From an uncultured Pseudomonadota bacterium (GTDB lineage: Bacteria > Pseudomonadota > Alphaproteobacteria > Rs-D84), in NCBI GenBank assembly GCA_947306185.1, contig CAMZFU010000003.1:1-49694 (forward strand): DNA of 49,694 nt, written 5' to 3'. The position numbers and the translations under genes are program-made. How positions within the stretch are numbered: position 1 is the stretch's first letter; each line of letters starts with the position of its first letter. Of the stretch, positions 16,165-24,115 are shown in pieces. Below the pieces are notes generated by a model. It had not been told where the DNA came from. It did not search any database and saw only the letters and a list, made by a program, of their open reading frames with translations.

Positions 16165-17034
16165 ATGGATGGTTGGATAATTCTTGATAAACCGTCGGGT
16201 ATATTTTCTAAAAGTGCCGCATCACGTGCCGCACGTGTTTTTGATACCAAAAAGAACGGACATATTGGAACATTGGACCCAATGGCATCTGGTGTTTTGC
16301 CAGTGGCGATTGGGGCTGCAACCAAAATGGTGCCGTTCATAGAAGAACGTGCCAATCGGATCAAAGAATATTTGTTCGCAATTAAATTCGGTATTGAAAC
16401 CGACACTTTGGATATTACTGGTCGCGAAATCAAATATACTGATGTCATCCCAACGGTGGATATGGTTCAATCAAACCTTGCGAAGTTTATTGGTAAAATA
16501 AATCAGATTCCACCGATTTATAGTGCGGTTCATATTGATGGCCGTCGTGCATATGAATTGGCACGTAATGGAGAAATACCAGAAATTGCCCCACGCACGG
16601 TTGAAGTTTTTTCACTTGAATTATTGGATGCAATTGACGATGTGTTCAATTTTCGTATGTCTTGTGCGCCGGGGACCTATGTTCGCAGTATTGCGCGTGA
16701 TTTGGCATATGCATGTAACAGTTTAGCAGCCGTTACGATGATACGACGCACCCAAACAAGTGGTTTTACACTAAAAAATGCTGTTGCACTTGATTTTCTG
16801 GAAAAATTGTTTAATAATGGCACGGATGTCAGTAAATATTTGGCACCAATAGATTCTGGACTGGGGGACATTCCGGTTTTGGATCTTAACGGCAAATCCG
16901 TTGATTTATATAAAAATGGCGGGTTTGTAGGGGTCGCAAGTGGCGATGGCGTGTATCGTGTTTATTCTGGTAAAACATTTATCGGTATAGGTACGGTGAC
17001 AAGCGGGGTACTGCGACCAAAACGAACAATTTAA
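16165..17034 (+). CDS. truB: tRNA pseudouridine-55 synthase TruB
   Basis: 289 residues. TruB converts U55 in the T-loop of tRNAs to pseudouridine. The catalytic Asp is D38 in GHIGTLDPMASG. WIILDKPSG near the N-terminus and SCAPGTYVRSIARDL near 168 are family motifs. The C-terminal part is a short PUA-like domain. It lies three bases after mutS, with its ribosome-binding site inside the mutS end, and 18 bases before rpsO. truB-rpsO-pnp order is conserved in many proteobacteria. Confidence 0.95.
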   Translation: MDGWIILDKPSGIFSKSAASRAARVFDTKKNGHIGTLDPMASGVLPVAIGAATKMVPFIEERANRIKEYLFAIKFGIETDTLDITGREIKYTDVIPTVDMVQSNLAKFIGKINQIPPIYSAVHIDGRRAYELARNGEIPEIAPRTVEVFSLELLDAIDDVFNFRMSCAPGTYVRSIARDLAYACNSLAAVTMIRRTQTSGFTLKNAVALDFLEKLFNNGTDVSKYLAPIDSGLGDIPVLDLNGKSVDLYKNGGFVGVASGDGVYRVYSGKTFIGIGTVTSGVLRPKRTI

Positions 17035-17052
17035 AACATAAGGAAAAGCATA

Positions 17053-17325
17053 ATGTCCATAACAAAAACAAAAAAAACAGAAATCATCAATGCCTTTAAG
17101 GTAAATGAAAAAGACAACGGCGGTTCCGTCGAATCTCAGGTTGCGGTTTTAACAGAACGTATTCGCAATTTGACAGAACATATGAAAAACAATCACAAAG
17201 ATTTGCATTCTCGCCGTGGTTTGTTGCGTATGGTTAACCAACGTAAAAAATTGTTGGCTTATATCAAGAAGCGTAACGAAGGCGAATACGAAGAACTGAT
17301 TAAGAAATTAGGTCTGCGTAAATAA
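17053..17325 (+). CDS. rpsO: 30S ribosomal protein S15
   Basis: 90 residues, full length. It binds the central domain of 16S rRNA early in 30S assembly. Helical family motifs SPGGSVESQVAVLTERI-like (here NGGSVESQVAVLTER), HKDLHSRRGL and RKKLLAYIKK are all present. It is probably cotranscribed with truB and ends at a strong terminator at 17332-17358, so pnp relies on its own promoter. Confidence 0.97.
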   Translation: MSITKTKKTEIINAFKVNEKDNGGSVESQVAVLTERIRNLTEHMKNNHKDLHSRRGLLRMVNQRKKLLAYIKKRNEGEYEELIKKLGLRK

Positions 17326-17331
17326 GTTTTT

Positions 17332-17358
17332 GGCCGGCTTTTATGCCGGTCTTTTTTT
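17332..17358 (+). terminator. Terminator after rpsO
   Basis: GGCCGGC (17332-17338) pairs with GCCGGTC (17345-17351) with one G-T wobble, followed by seven T. Confidence 0.88.
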
Positions 17359-17370
17359 ATTATAAAATAT

Positions 17371-17399
17371 TTGCAAACAGACAAATATGAAAGTATAAT
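17371..17399 (+). promoter_or_regulatory. pnp: pnp promoter
   Basis: TTGCAA (17371-17376), 17 bases, perfect TATAAT (17394-17399). The predicted start near 17406 places the leader hairpin at 17408-17483 at the very 5' end of the transcript. Confidence 0.8.
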
Positions 17400-17407
17400 C
17401 GGCATCG

Positions 17408-17483
17408 GCGAAGAAGAAATTGTTCATTTTTGCATTTGTATAGAATAAATTTCAGAATGCAATAACGAATAATTTTTCTTCGC
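17408..17483 (+). promoter_or_regulatory. Long pnp leader hairpin (probable RNase III / PNPase autoregulation site)
   Basis: GCGAAGAAGAAATTGTTC (17408-17425) pairs with GAATAATTTTTCTTCGC (17467-17483), with one bulged G and one G-T wobble. After an interior mismatch TTGCATT (17430-17436) pairs with AATGCAA (17456-17462), leaving a 19-base loop. In E. coli a double-stranded pnp leader is cut by RNase III and then degraded by PNPase, giving autoregulation. The same logic is likely here, although this leader lies after a terminator and a dedicated promoter. Confidence 0.7.
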
Positions 17484-17523
17484 AGAATAGAAGTAAAAGA
17501 ACCAATTAAAACGGAGGAAAATT

Positions 17524-19689
17524 ATGTTATTTGGTTTGATTAAGAAAGATGAAAAAACTCATCTGAATAACCCGGTTGCGGTTGAAATAAAATATGGTGA
17601 TGAAACATTGCGTCTGGAAACGGGTCGTTTTGCGAAACAGGCGAACGGCGCAGTTATGGCGACAATGGGCGGAACAATGGTTTTGGCAACGGTTTGTGCC
17701 GAAAAGACCGCGGTCGAAGGACAAGATTTCTTTCCATTGACCGTTGATTACCAAGAAAAGTTTGCATCAGCCGGTCGTATTCCGGGTTCACGCGATCGTC
17801 GTGAAGGCAAGGCGTCAAACGGCGAAACACTGATTGCACGTTTGATTGATCGTCCAATTCGTCCACTTTTCCCAGAAACGTTCAAGAACAAAGTTCAGGT
17901 TATTGCCCAGGTGTTTTCATATGACCGTAAAAATCAGCCCGATATTTTGGCGATGATTGCCTCAAGCGCGGCATTAGCATTGTCTGGTGTTCCGTTCCAA
18001 GGGCCAATCGGGGCGGCACGTGTTGGTTATATTGATGGCAAATACGTTTTGAATCCGTCCAAGAAGGATTTGGAAAGTTCCGAAATGGATTTGGTCGTTG
18101 CGGCAACCAAAGACGGTGTGTTGATGGTTGAATCTGAAATTGGCGAATTAGATGAAGCAACCACATTGGGCGCGGTTAAATTCGGTTTCGATGAACAACA
18201 GACGGTTATTAACGCTATCAACGAATTGACAGAAAATGCCGGAAAAGAACGTTGGGCGATTCCAGAAAAGACTGCAGAATATATCGCAATGGAAGAAAAG
18301 TTTGAACAATTCGCTGGCGACATTGAATCTGCGTTGAGTATCAAAGAAAAATTAAACCGTTTGGAAACGTTGGCAAATATCCATGCATCTGCCAAGGCAT
18401 TGATTCCAGAAATGTTCCCAGAAACAACAGTTGCAACATCAACATTAGAATCATTTGCGGATGAAATTGTTGAAAATATTACTGCGCGTATTATGCGTTC
18501 TAACATTTTAGCAGGCAAACCACGTATCGATGGTCGGGATACAAAAACTGTTCGTCCAATTGAAATTGAATTGGGCGTATTGCCACGCGCGCATGGTTCC
18601 GCGTTGTTTACACGTGGCGAAACCCAGGCATTGGTGTCATTGACACTTGGTGGTGGCAAAGATGCGTTGCCAATTGAATCTTTGGATGGTACCGAAGATC
18701 GTGATTTCATCTTGAACTATAACTTCCCAGGGTTTTCAGTTGGCGAAGCCAAAGGGTTAAAGGCCCCGGGGCGTCGTGAAATTGGTCACGGAAACTTGGC
18801 GTGGCGTGCCGTTCACCCAATGGTACCAAGCCGCAGCGAATTTGATTATGTAATTCGTTTGTGTTCAGATATTTTGGAATCAAATGGTTCATCATCAATG
18901 GCAACCACATGCGGTGCGACATTGGCCATGATGGACGGTGGTGTTCCAATGAAACGTCCTGTTGCGGGTATTGCGATGGGATTAATCAAAGAAGGTGATG
19001 ACTACGCAATTTTGACCGATATTTTGGGCGACGAAGATCACCTTGGGGATATGGATTTCAAGGTGACCGGAACCGACCACGGTATTACCGCGCTTCAGAT
19101 GGATATTAAAATCACATCTATTACATTTGAAATCATGGAAAAGGCATTGGCACAGGCAAAAGATGGCCGTATGCACATCCTTGGCAAAATCACCAGCGCG
19201 ATTAAGAAACCACGTGATCATGTTTCTGAATTTGCGCCACAAATGTATACAATGAAAATTAATCCGGACAAGGTTCGTGATGTCATTGGTAAGGGTGGTG
19301 TCGTTATTCAGGCATTGACCCGCGATACAAACACAACAATCGATTTGGAAGACGATGGTACCGTCAAGATTATGGCGGTAACACGTGAAGATGCTGATGC
19401 GGCAATCGCGCGTATCAAAGAAATTGTTGCCGAACCCGAAGTTGGCGAAATCTATGCTGGGGTTGTTTCCGGAATGAAAGATTTCGGTTTGTTCGTCAAG
19501 ATTTTGAATGGGTTTGAAGCGATGGTTCATATTTCTGAAATCACCGGTAAACGTCTTGAGAAAATTGAAGATGCAGGATTCAAAGAGGGTGATGCGGTAT
19601 ATGTAAGATACCTTGGCGCGGATAAGCGTGGTAAAACACGTATGTCCATGGTTGGTATCGACCAAAAAACCGGAAAAGAAGTGAAATAA
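17524..19689 (+). CDS. pnp: Polyribonucleotide nucleotidyltransferase (PNPase)
   Basis: 721 residues, complete. A phosphorolytic 3'-5' exoribonuclease, trimeric, part of RNA decay and the degradosome in many bacteria. Two RNase PH-like domains are seen (about 10-220 and 330-550). The first has FFPLTVDYQEKFASAGRIPG and the second GRDTKTVRPIEIELGVLPR, SSSMATTCG and the catalytic DILGDEDHLGDMDFK. A KH domain with DVIGKGGVVIQ is near 585, then an S1 domain near 635-705. ATG is preceded by GGAGG. A hairpin with a weak T-run separates it from ybaB. Confidence 0.97.
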   Translation: MLFGLIKKDEKTHLNNPVAVEIKYGDETLRLETGRFAKQANGAVMATMGGTMVLATVCAEKTAVEGQDFFPLTVDYQEKFASAGRIPGSRDRREGKASNGETLIARLIDRPIRPLFPETFKNKVQVIAQVFSYDRKNQPDILAMIASSAALALSGVPFQGPIGAARVGYIDGKYVLNPSKKDLESSEMDLVVAATKDGVLMVESEIGELDEATTLGAVKFGFDEQQTVINAINELTENAGKERWAIPEKTAEYIAMEEKFEQFAGDIESALSIKEKLNRLETLANIHASAKALIPEMFPETTVATSTLESFADEIVENITARIMRSNILAGKPRIDGRDTKTVRPIEIELGVLPRAHGSALFTRGETQALVSLTLGGGKDALPIESLDGTEDRDFILNYNFPGFSVGEAKGLKAPGRREIGHGNLAWRAVHPMVPSRSEFDYVIRLCSDILESNGSSSMATTCGATLAMMDGGVPMKRPVAGIAMGLIKEGDDYAILTDILGDEDHLGDMDFKVTGTDHGITALQMDIKITSITFEIMEKALAQAKDGRMHILGKITSAIKKPRDHVSEFAPQMYTMKINPDKVRDVIGKGGVVIQALTRDTNTTIDLEDDGTVKIMAVTREDADAAIARIKEIVAEPEVGEIYAGVVSGMKDFGLFVKILNGFEAMVHISEITGKRLEKIEDAGFKEGDAVYVRYLGADKRGKTRMSMVGIDQKTGKEVK

Positions 19690-19694
19690 AAAAT

Positions 19695-19719
19695 ATCCGG
19701 TCATTTGGCCGGATGTTTT
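19695..19719 (+). terminator. Partial terminator / attenuator between pnp and ybaB
   Basis: ATCCGGTC (19695-19702) pairs with GGCCGGAT (19707-19714) around ATTT, followed by GTTTTA. The short T-run suggests partial read-through into ybaB. Confidence 0.65.
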
Positions 19720-19742
19720 ATGAAACAAAAAAGGATGAAAAT

Positions 19743-20042
19743 ATGGATATGGAAAGTTTGATGGCCCAGGCATCTGAATTGCAGTCCAAGGTTGCCGCCG
19801 CCCAAGACAAATTGGCGGGTATGCGTGTCAAAGGGATTGCAACGGGTGGAACATGTATTATTGATATGACGGGTAAATATGACATTGTATCGGTGACAAT
19901 CAACCCATCTATGATGGACAAGGGCGTATCTGCAATCGAAGAAGCGGTTCTTGCCGCGATGCGCGATGCCAAGGGCAAAGCAGACAAGTTGATTGACGAT
20001 GTTATGGCCGAAGCAACCGCTGGTATGCCATTACCAAATTAA
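19743..20042 (+). CDS. ybaB: YbaB/EbfC family nucleoid-associated protein
   Basis: 99 residues from ATG 19743, which follows AAAAAGGATG. The longer frame from 19713 starts inside the upstream hairpin. YbaB forms a tweezer-shaped dimer that binds DNA. ESLMAQASELQSKVAAAQ and the VTINPSMMDKG strand are typical. It is usually found next to dnaX-recR; here it follows pnp, while dnaX is at 35 kb. Confidence 0.87.
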   Translation: MDMESLMAQASELQSKVAAAQDKLAGMRVKGIATGGTCIIDMTGKYDIVSVTINPSMMDKGVSAIEEAVLAAMRDAKGKADKLIDDVMAEATAGMPLPN

Positions 20043-20092
20043 AAAAAACTGGACAATGATAAAAATATAATTTATTATTGCCCGTGCGTTTT

Positions 20093-20169
20093 GGATGTTT
20101 AGCTCAGTTGGCTAGAGCATCTGCTTTACACGCAGAGGGTCAGGGGTTCGAGTCCCTTAACATCCACCA
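20093..20169 (+). tRNA. tRNA-Val (anticodon TAC)
   Basis: The acceptor GGATGTT pairs with AACATCC (20159-20165), followed by A and an encoded CCA (20167-20169). The anticodon stem TCTGC/GCAGA encloses loop TTTACAC, giving TAC (UAC, Val). D-arm and T-arm (GGTTCGAGTCC) are normal; 77 bases with CCA. Confidence 0.96.
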
Positions 20170-20330
20170 CAAAACAAAAACACACCATCGGGTGTGTTTT
20201 TATTTTATAAAATTGGTATAGGGACGAGAACCCCGGGTTCGACACGATAGTTGGTACACACAAATGTAATGCAGTGTGTGCCTTACGTGTGGTGAGCAAA
20301 GCGAACAATCCCTTAACATCCACCACAAAA
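20153..20330. repeat. 22-base direct repeat of the tRNA-Val 3' end (possible integration scar)
   Basis: The 3' end of tRNA-Val plus flank, TCCCTTAACATCCACCACAAAA (written here only by its first and last parts: TCCCTTAACA...CACAAAA), at 20153-20174 recurs exactly at 20309-20330. The 134 bases between hold the tRNA terminator, a GGGTTCGA stretch at 20235 and a 9-base stem at 20253-20282. A duplicated tRNA 3' end is what site-specific integration at a tRNA gene leaves; no integrase is present. Confidence 0.75.
20176..20201 (+). terminator. Terminator of tRNA-Val
   Basis: AAAAACACACC (20176-20186) pairs with GGTGTGTTTTT (20191-20201) around ATCG. Confidence 0.85.
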
Positions 20331-20333
20331 TAC

Positions 20334-20360
20334 AAACCGCCGTTTGGCGGTTTTGATTTT
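20334..20360. terminator. Terminator hairpin before the convergent outer-membrane gene
   Basis: AAACCGCC (20334-20341) pairs with GGCGGTTT (20346-20353) around GTTT; T-rich on the right. It lies 10 bases past the duplicated tRNA end and close to the stop of the minus-strand gene. Confidence 0.7.
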
Positions 20361-20370
20361 AGAAAATAAA

Positions 20371-21441
20371 TTATCTATTTTTGGGTTTGATTCCGTATGC
20401 AATGCCAATTTCGGCATGCGGTGCCCATTTATCATAGTGTTCATACAATGGGCTTTCTGGATTGGTTAGATACAGCGGATTATGTTTTGTCGCACCTATT
20501 GACCCGTACGCCCCCGTTTTTTTGTGAAAAACGGATACATTTGCACCGGCAATACCATCATCTTGTTCTTTGAATGCATTTATCGCGATGGATACTTGGT
20601 CACCACTAAATGTATGGCAATATGTCATATGTAATGCGCCCCGCACCCCAAGGTTGATTGCCTGTAATAAAATGGCATCATGCGGTGTTGGCATACATAT
20701 TAGTTGCAGATTACCGAATGTTTCTTTGTTATTAGTTGCCATAACCCCACCAAATTGGATGTTTTCCCCTATGCGTTCTTGGACGACCAATACGACATAT
20801 CCATTCCCCGTAAATTGAAAACCGGGTGTGTTTTCCATATAGCCCAATGAAACGGTATGTTCGTCATTTTCGTATGTGCCGATTACCGCGCGCGGAAAAT
20901 AATATCCCGAATTCATATACAGGGCATTTATAAAGAACGTACTAATTGGCATGCTTTTTGCAAATTTAGCAGAATAGTTTAATGGCGAGAAATTTCCAAC
21001 CTTTACATTAAAATTACCGACACTGGTTCGCAAATCCATGGTCATATACATATCGTGTGTTAAATGTGTCATGGATGTCGTGGTGTAATTTTGTATCATT
21101 TGTGTTGTGGTAAGGCCAACGGTGAACTTGTCATAGAAACGTACAAACGGACTAACCACCACCAATGGGGCAAATACGGTGCGAACATTATTAGTGGTCG
21201 CATGTGTGAAAGATTGCAATTCAACATACAATACATCTTGGGGGTGCCCAAATTTGACCGCCGGATTTTTCGGTTTTGGTTTTGGGGTCAAACTAATTGG
21301 ATTTTGGTGTGTCAAAGTGTTTCTAATAGGAACAGAATCATTTTGCGATTGACCAATTGCACGCCCACCTAAAAACAAAGATATCAAACACGCAACAAGA
21401 TATTTTTTATTTGCAATTAAAAATTGATAATTTCTATTCAT
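20371..21441 (-). CDS. Predicted outer-membrane beta-barrel-like protein, function unknown
   Basis: 356 residues from ATG 21441 (MNRNYQFL). The open frame to 21537 runs through the promoter, so the shorter start is chosen. A signal peptide with a basic start and hydrophobic core (KKYLVACLISLFLGG) probably ends near GRAIGQ. A Pro/Lys-rich linker follows (residues about 50-62). The remainder alternates polar and hydrophobic residues and is rich in Tyr, Phe, Gly and Asn, as in outer-membrane barrels. I do not recognise the family. The promoter at 21451-21479 puts transcription start about three bases before ATG. Confidence 0.7.
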   Translation of the reverse strand: MNRNYQFLIANKKYLVACLISLFLGGRAIGQSQNDSVPIRNTLTHQNPISLTPKPKPKNPAVKFGHPQDVLYVELQSFTHATTNNVRTVFAPLVVVSPFVRFYDKFTVGLTTTQMIQNYTTTSMTHLTHDMYMTMDLRTSVGNFNVKVGNFSPLNYSAKFAKSMPISTFFINALYMNSGYYFPRAVIGTYENDEHTVSLGYMENTPGFQFTGNGYVVLVVQERIGENIQFGGVMATNNKETFGNLQLICMPTPHDAILLQAINLGVRGALHMTYCHTFSGDQVSIAINAFKEQDDGIAGANVSVFHKKTGAYGSIGATKHNPLYLTNPESPLYEHYDKWAPHAEIGIAYGIKPKNR

Positions 21442-21450
21442 AGTGCATAG

Positions 21451-21479
21451 AACATAATACACATAATTTAGTTTGTCAA
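21451..21479 (-). promoter_or_regulatory. Strong promoter of the outer-membrane gene, leaderless geometry
   Basis: On the minus strand perfect TTGACA (21474-21479), 17 bases, TATGTT (21451-21456). Only nine bases separate the -10 from ATG 21441. Confidence 0.75.
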
Positions 21480-21523
21480 ACATAAGTATAAAATTTTGCA
21501 CAAAAATTATTGTGTTTTTGTGT

Positions 21524-21552
21524 TTGTAACTGGTCAATATTTATGATATAAT
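21524..21552 (+). promoter_or_regulatory. Promoter of the Cys-rich secreted protein gene
   Basis: TTGTAA (21524-21529), 17 bases, TATAAT (21547-21552) with TGA directly before it (extended -10). The leader is about 30 bases and carries GGAAGGGAG. Confidence 0.75.
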
Positions 21553-21588
21553 CATATAGACAAAGAATAAAACAAAGGAAGGGAGATT

Positions 21589-23283
21589 ATGAAAATAATG
21601 CATAAATCTTTGATTGGTGCGATGGTCGGATTGGTTTTGGCGAACGGCGCGATGGCGGCGGAATGTAACATTGTATCAGATCGCGATCCATTGTCCGGTG
21701 CATTGAAATTTATTGGTGGGGGCCTTGGGTTGGCAACATCTGTGATAGCTGCACCGTTTGCGGGATTGATTGCTGGACCACTTGGTATTACCGCGGTAAG
21801 CATTGGTGGTATATATTTGGGGGCCAAAGTTGGTGCCAAGGTTTATGCCAAGGATGATTATATTTGTTTTGATTCTGATGGTAAAAAATGCCTGCAGTGT
21901 GATATTCACCAAATTGGTAAGCCGTATGAATGTAATGACGGCAAGGTCGTTTTAGCACCGGGTATTGCCAAACGTTGCCATACCAGAGTTATTGGTAAAG
22001 ATGCTTGGAAAGATTTCAAGGTTCCAATGTGTAGTGGGTCCAAGGCACTAACTGGCGACCCAGGTAGTGTAGAGATTATTGTAAATTCCAGATTGAAAAA
22101 GAATTTGGCTTCTTCTGGTGTTACAGGGGCATTTGTTGTTGAAGACGATGTATGCTATACATACAAGTGCGCCGATGGTTATAGCGAAAAAGGCGGAAAA
22201 TGTGTCAAAAAGGGTGGGCCAGGCCCAAATCCAAGCGATTGTGAAAAGGCCGGTGGTAAGTTGGTAAATGGCCAATGCCAATGCCCAGAGGGTCAATTGC
22301 TTGATACGAGACTTCAGAAGTGCGTAAAAGCAACAGAATGCCCAAATTGTCAAGGTAATATATTTATATTTGCGGATAATGGTAGTGTCATTGTAATAGG
22401 TAACAATAACAATGTAAACAATGGTGGTAACCACAATACCTATAACGGTGGTGGCAGTAGCAGTTTGCAATCTTGTTTGGCGTCCCGTGCAACCCAAAAT
22501 GGTAAGGCATGTTGTTACCTGCCAAAGACAGGTATAAATGGGGCAACGTATAATGCACAAAACGATGCTTGTACGTGCAACGACCCAAGCAAGAAATTCT
22601 CGGTTAGAACCGATGGACAAGGTCAATGTCTTGGGGGCAATGGTCCGGTACCACCAAATCCAAAACATTGTCCACAGTACATGTATCCTGATGTGAACGG
22701 TGTTTGTCAATGTTCCAAAGAAAATCAGACACCAATTAACAATAATACCGCATGCAAATGCGCGGTACCGAATGCAACAAATGATGCAAACGGTGATTGT
22801 AAATGTAATGAAGCGGGCAAAGTTATTATTGATGGGCAATGTGTAACACCGGGTGTGCAATGCGATCCAGTAACACAAACCAAGGTTGGTGATAAATGTG
22901 AATGTATTGCAACAGATGCATACATTGAGAATGGTGTCTGTAAATGCAAGAACAAAGATATGGTGTTGAAAGATAACAAATGCGTTATGGACGAAAGCAA
23001 GATTGACGAAATTCGTGGTAGAATATCTGCGACATTCAGCCGTTTAAGTTCCACAATGGGTGGTTTTGAAAGGAATGTTTGGAAAAATGCCGAAGGTGAA
23101 TTTAATACCGCACGTTTGGCATCAGATAGTATCGCGGGTGTCGTTCTTGGTACGGCCGGTGGTATTATCACATCCAAATTGGTGAAAAAGAACCAATTGA
23201 AGACAGGTTTCGAAGACATCAAATGTTCAATTGGTGGTCAAACCGTTGCAAGTTATGGCGATACGTTTAGTGTTGGTATGTAA
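21589..23283 (+). CDS. Large secreted/envelope cysteine-rich repeat protein, function unknown
   Basis: 564 residues. ATG 21589 follows GGAAGGGAG. A signal peptide (to about residue 23, ANGAMA|AEC) is followed by a Gly/Ala-rich hydrophobic region (about 38-85) that could be membrane-inserted. About residues 215-470 hold repeats of the form NGxCxC: GQCQC, DACTC, GVCQC, TACKC, GDCKC, DKCEC, GVCKC, with 20-30 residues between, resembling EGF-like or disulfide-ladder spacing. A Val/Ile then Asn/Gly-rich stretch (IVIGNNNNVNNGGNHNTYNG) interrupts them near 268-285. The C-terminal 90 residues have a conserved-looking helical part and a second glycine-rich hydrophobic segment (GVVLGTAGGIITS). Many Cys imply periplasmic disulfide formation. 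Monocistronic. Confidence 0.72.
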   Translation: MKIMHKSLIGAMVGLVLANGAMAAECNIVSDRDPLSGALKFIGGGLGLATSVIAAPFAGLIAGPLGITAVSIGGIYLGAKVGAKVYAKDDYICFDSDGKKCLQCDIHQIGKPYECNDGKVVLAPGIAKRCHTRVIGKDAWKDFKVPMCSGSKALTGDPGSVEIIVNSRLKKNLASSGVTGAFVVEDDVCYTYKCADGYSEKGGKCVKKGGPGPNPSDCEKAGGKLVNGQCQCPEGQLLDTRLQKCVKATECPNCQGNIFIFADNGSVIVIGNNNNVNNGGNHNTYNGGGSSSLQSCLASRATQNGKACCYLPKTGINGATYNAQNDACTCNDPSKKFSVRTDGQGQCLGGNGPVPPNPKHCPQYMYPDVNGVCQCSKENQTPINNNTACKCAVPNATNDANGDCKCNEAGKVIIDGQCVTPGVQCDPVTQTKVGDKCECIATDAYIENGVCKCKNKDMVLKDNKCVMDESKIDEIRGRISATFSRLSSTMGGFERNVWKNAEGEFNTARLASDSIAGVVLGTAGGIITSKLVKKNQLKTGFEDIKCSIGGQTVASYGDTFSVGM

Positions 23284-23301
23284 TCATACGGTTAGCAAAT
23301 T

Positions 23302-23328
23302 AAAACGGGTGCATATGCGCCCGTTTTT
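23302..23328 (+). terminator. Terminator after the Cys-rich gene
   Basis: ACGGGTGC pairs with GCGCCCGT around ATAT (one G-T wobble), flanked by AAA and TTTTT. Confidence 0.85.
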
Positions 23329-23362
23329 CTTTTCCCCCATTGGTCATAACAAATTATCGAAA

Positions 23363-24115
23363 CTAATGTGAACGACGGTGGCCGTAATACCACGAATGTG
23401 CGGTATGTATATATTGTGCGGCACGTTCAATATCAAATTGCCCGGTTTTGGGATTACGTAATTGTTCTTCGGCGTCAATCCATGTAATATAATTGTATGG
23501 CAACACCAAATTGATTTTTTCAAGTTCTTGGGCGATATTATCCGGCCCCAGGCCCCCACTGTATCCCGTTTTATGATTTTGCATAATCGGACCACGATAT
23601 TTCTTGGATATAATTCCACGGCCACAGGACGAATCATAAAGCAATGAAAATGGTGCCCCTGTTGCGTTTAGTGGACGAATACGATTATGCTGTCTTGGTG
23701 CATATTGGAATATGAATTCTATATCAGGATATGCATTGATAATATCCGCAACCCGTTTGGAATAGCAATGATAATTCTGGTCGCCACCATTTAGGTTTAT
23801 TTGAACCCGTCCAATAACAGGTTTGCCATTATAACGTTTGATTTCTAGAAAATTATTAACTTCTTCGGGAATTTTGCCCTGGCACATCATAGTACGCCAA
23901 TCTGCATTTATATGCATGGCCAAATTGACATCATTAACCGTGCATTCATTGGCCAATGTCCAAAACCAGTCATATCGTGGCATATGTGCCGAAAACTTTG
24001 TTGGATGTGCCTGAATTGCAAATTCTGATTGGGGCCAACGTTTGCCTAAATCGATAATATCACCGACAACGTTATATTCACGCATATCACTGCATGTTAT
24101 TTTTTCCAGTATCAT
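23363..24115 (-). CDS. TIM-barrel protein resembling phosphoribosylanthranilate isomerase (TrpF-like), function unknown
   Basis: 250 residues from ATG 24115, chosen because AAAGGAG lies six bases upstream; the longer frame begins inside rlmN without a ribosome-binding site. It overlaps the rlmN end by 29 bases. Features that suggest a TrpF-like barrel are the late motif TGYSGGLGPDNIAQEL (compare the GGL.PEN loop of TrpF) and VIGRVQINLNGG in a central strand, then LLYDSSCGRGI. The usual N-terminal catalytic Cys may be Cys 8 (KITCSDM), placed as K-I-C-G in TrpF. No other trp gene is near, so tryptophan synthesis is not implied. Confidence 0.55.
   Translation of the reverse strand: MILEKITCSDMREYNVVGDIIDLGKRWPQSEFAIQAHPTKFSAHMPRYDWFWTLANECTVNDVNLAMHINADWRTMMCQGKIPEEVNNFLEIKRYNGKPVIGRVQINLNGGDQNYHCYSKRVADIINAYPDIEFIFQYAPRQHNRIRPLNATGAPFSLLYDSSCGRGIISKKYRGPIMQNHKTGYSGGLGPDNIAQELEKINLVLPYNYITWIDAEEQLRNPKTGQFDIERAAQYIHTAHSWYYGHRRSH

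Noticed and set aside
18982..19773. 263-residue antisense frame in pnp
   Set aside because: It mirrors the codon pattern of pnp on the opposite strand, with no promoter or ribosome-binding site.
20220..20330. Second tRNA gene
   Set aside because: Only GGGTTCGA and the copied 3' end resemble a tRNA; no acceptor partner or anticodon arm is found.
20126..20335. 69-residue minus-strand frame
   Set aside because: It is composed of tRNA-Val, terminator and the repeat copy.
22048..22878. 276-residue antisense frame in the Cys-rich gene
   Set aside because: It is the shadow of Cys/Gly/Asn-rich codons; no start signals.
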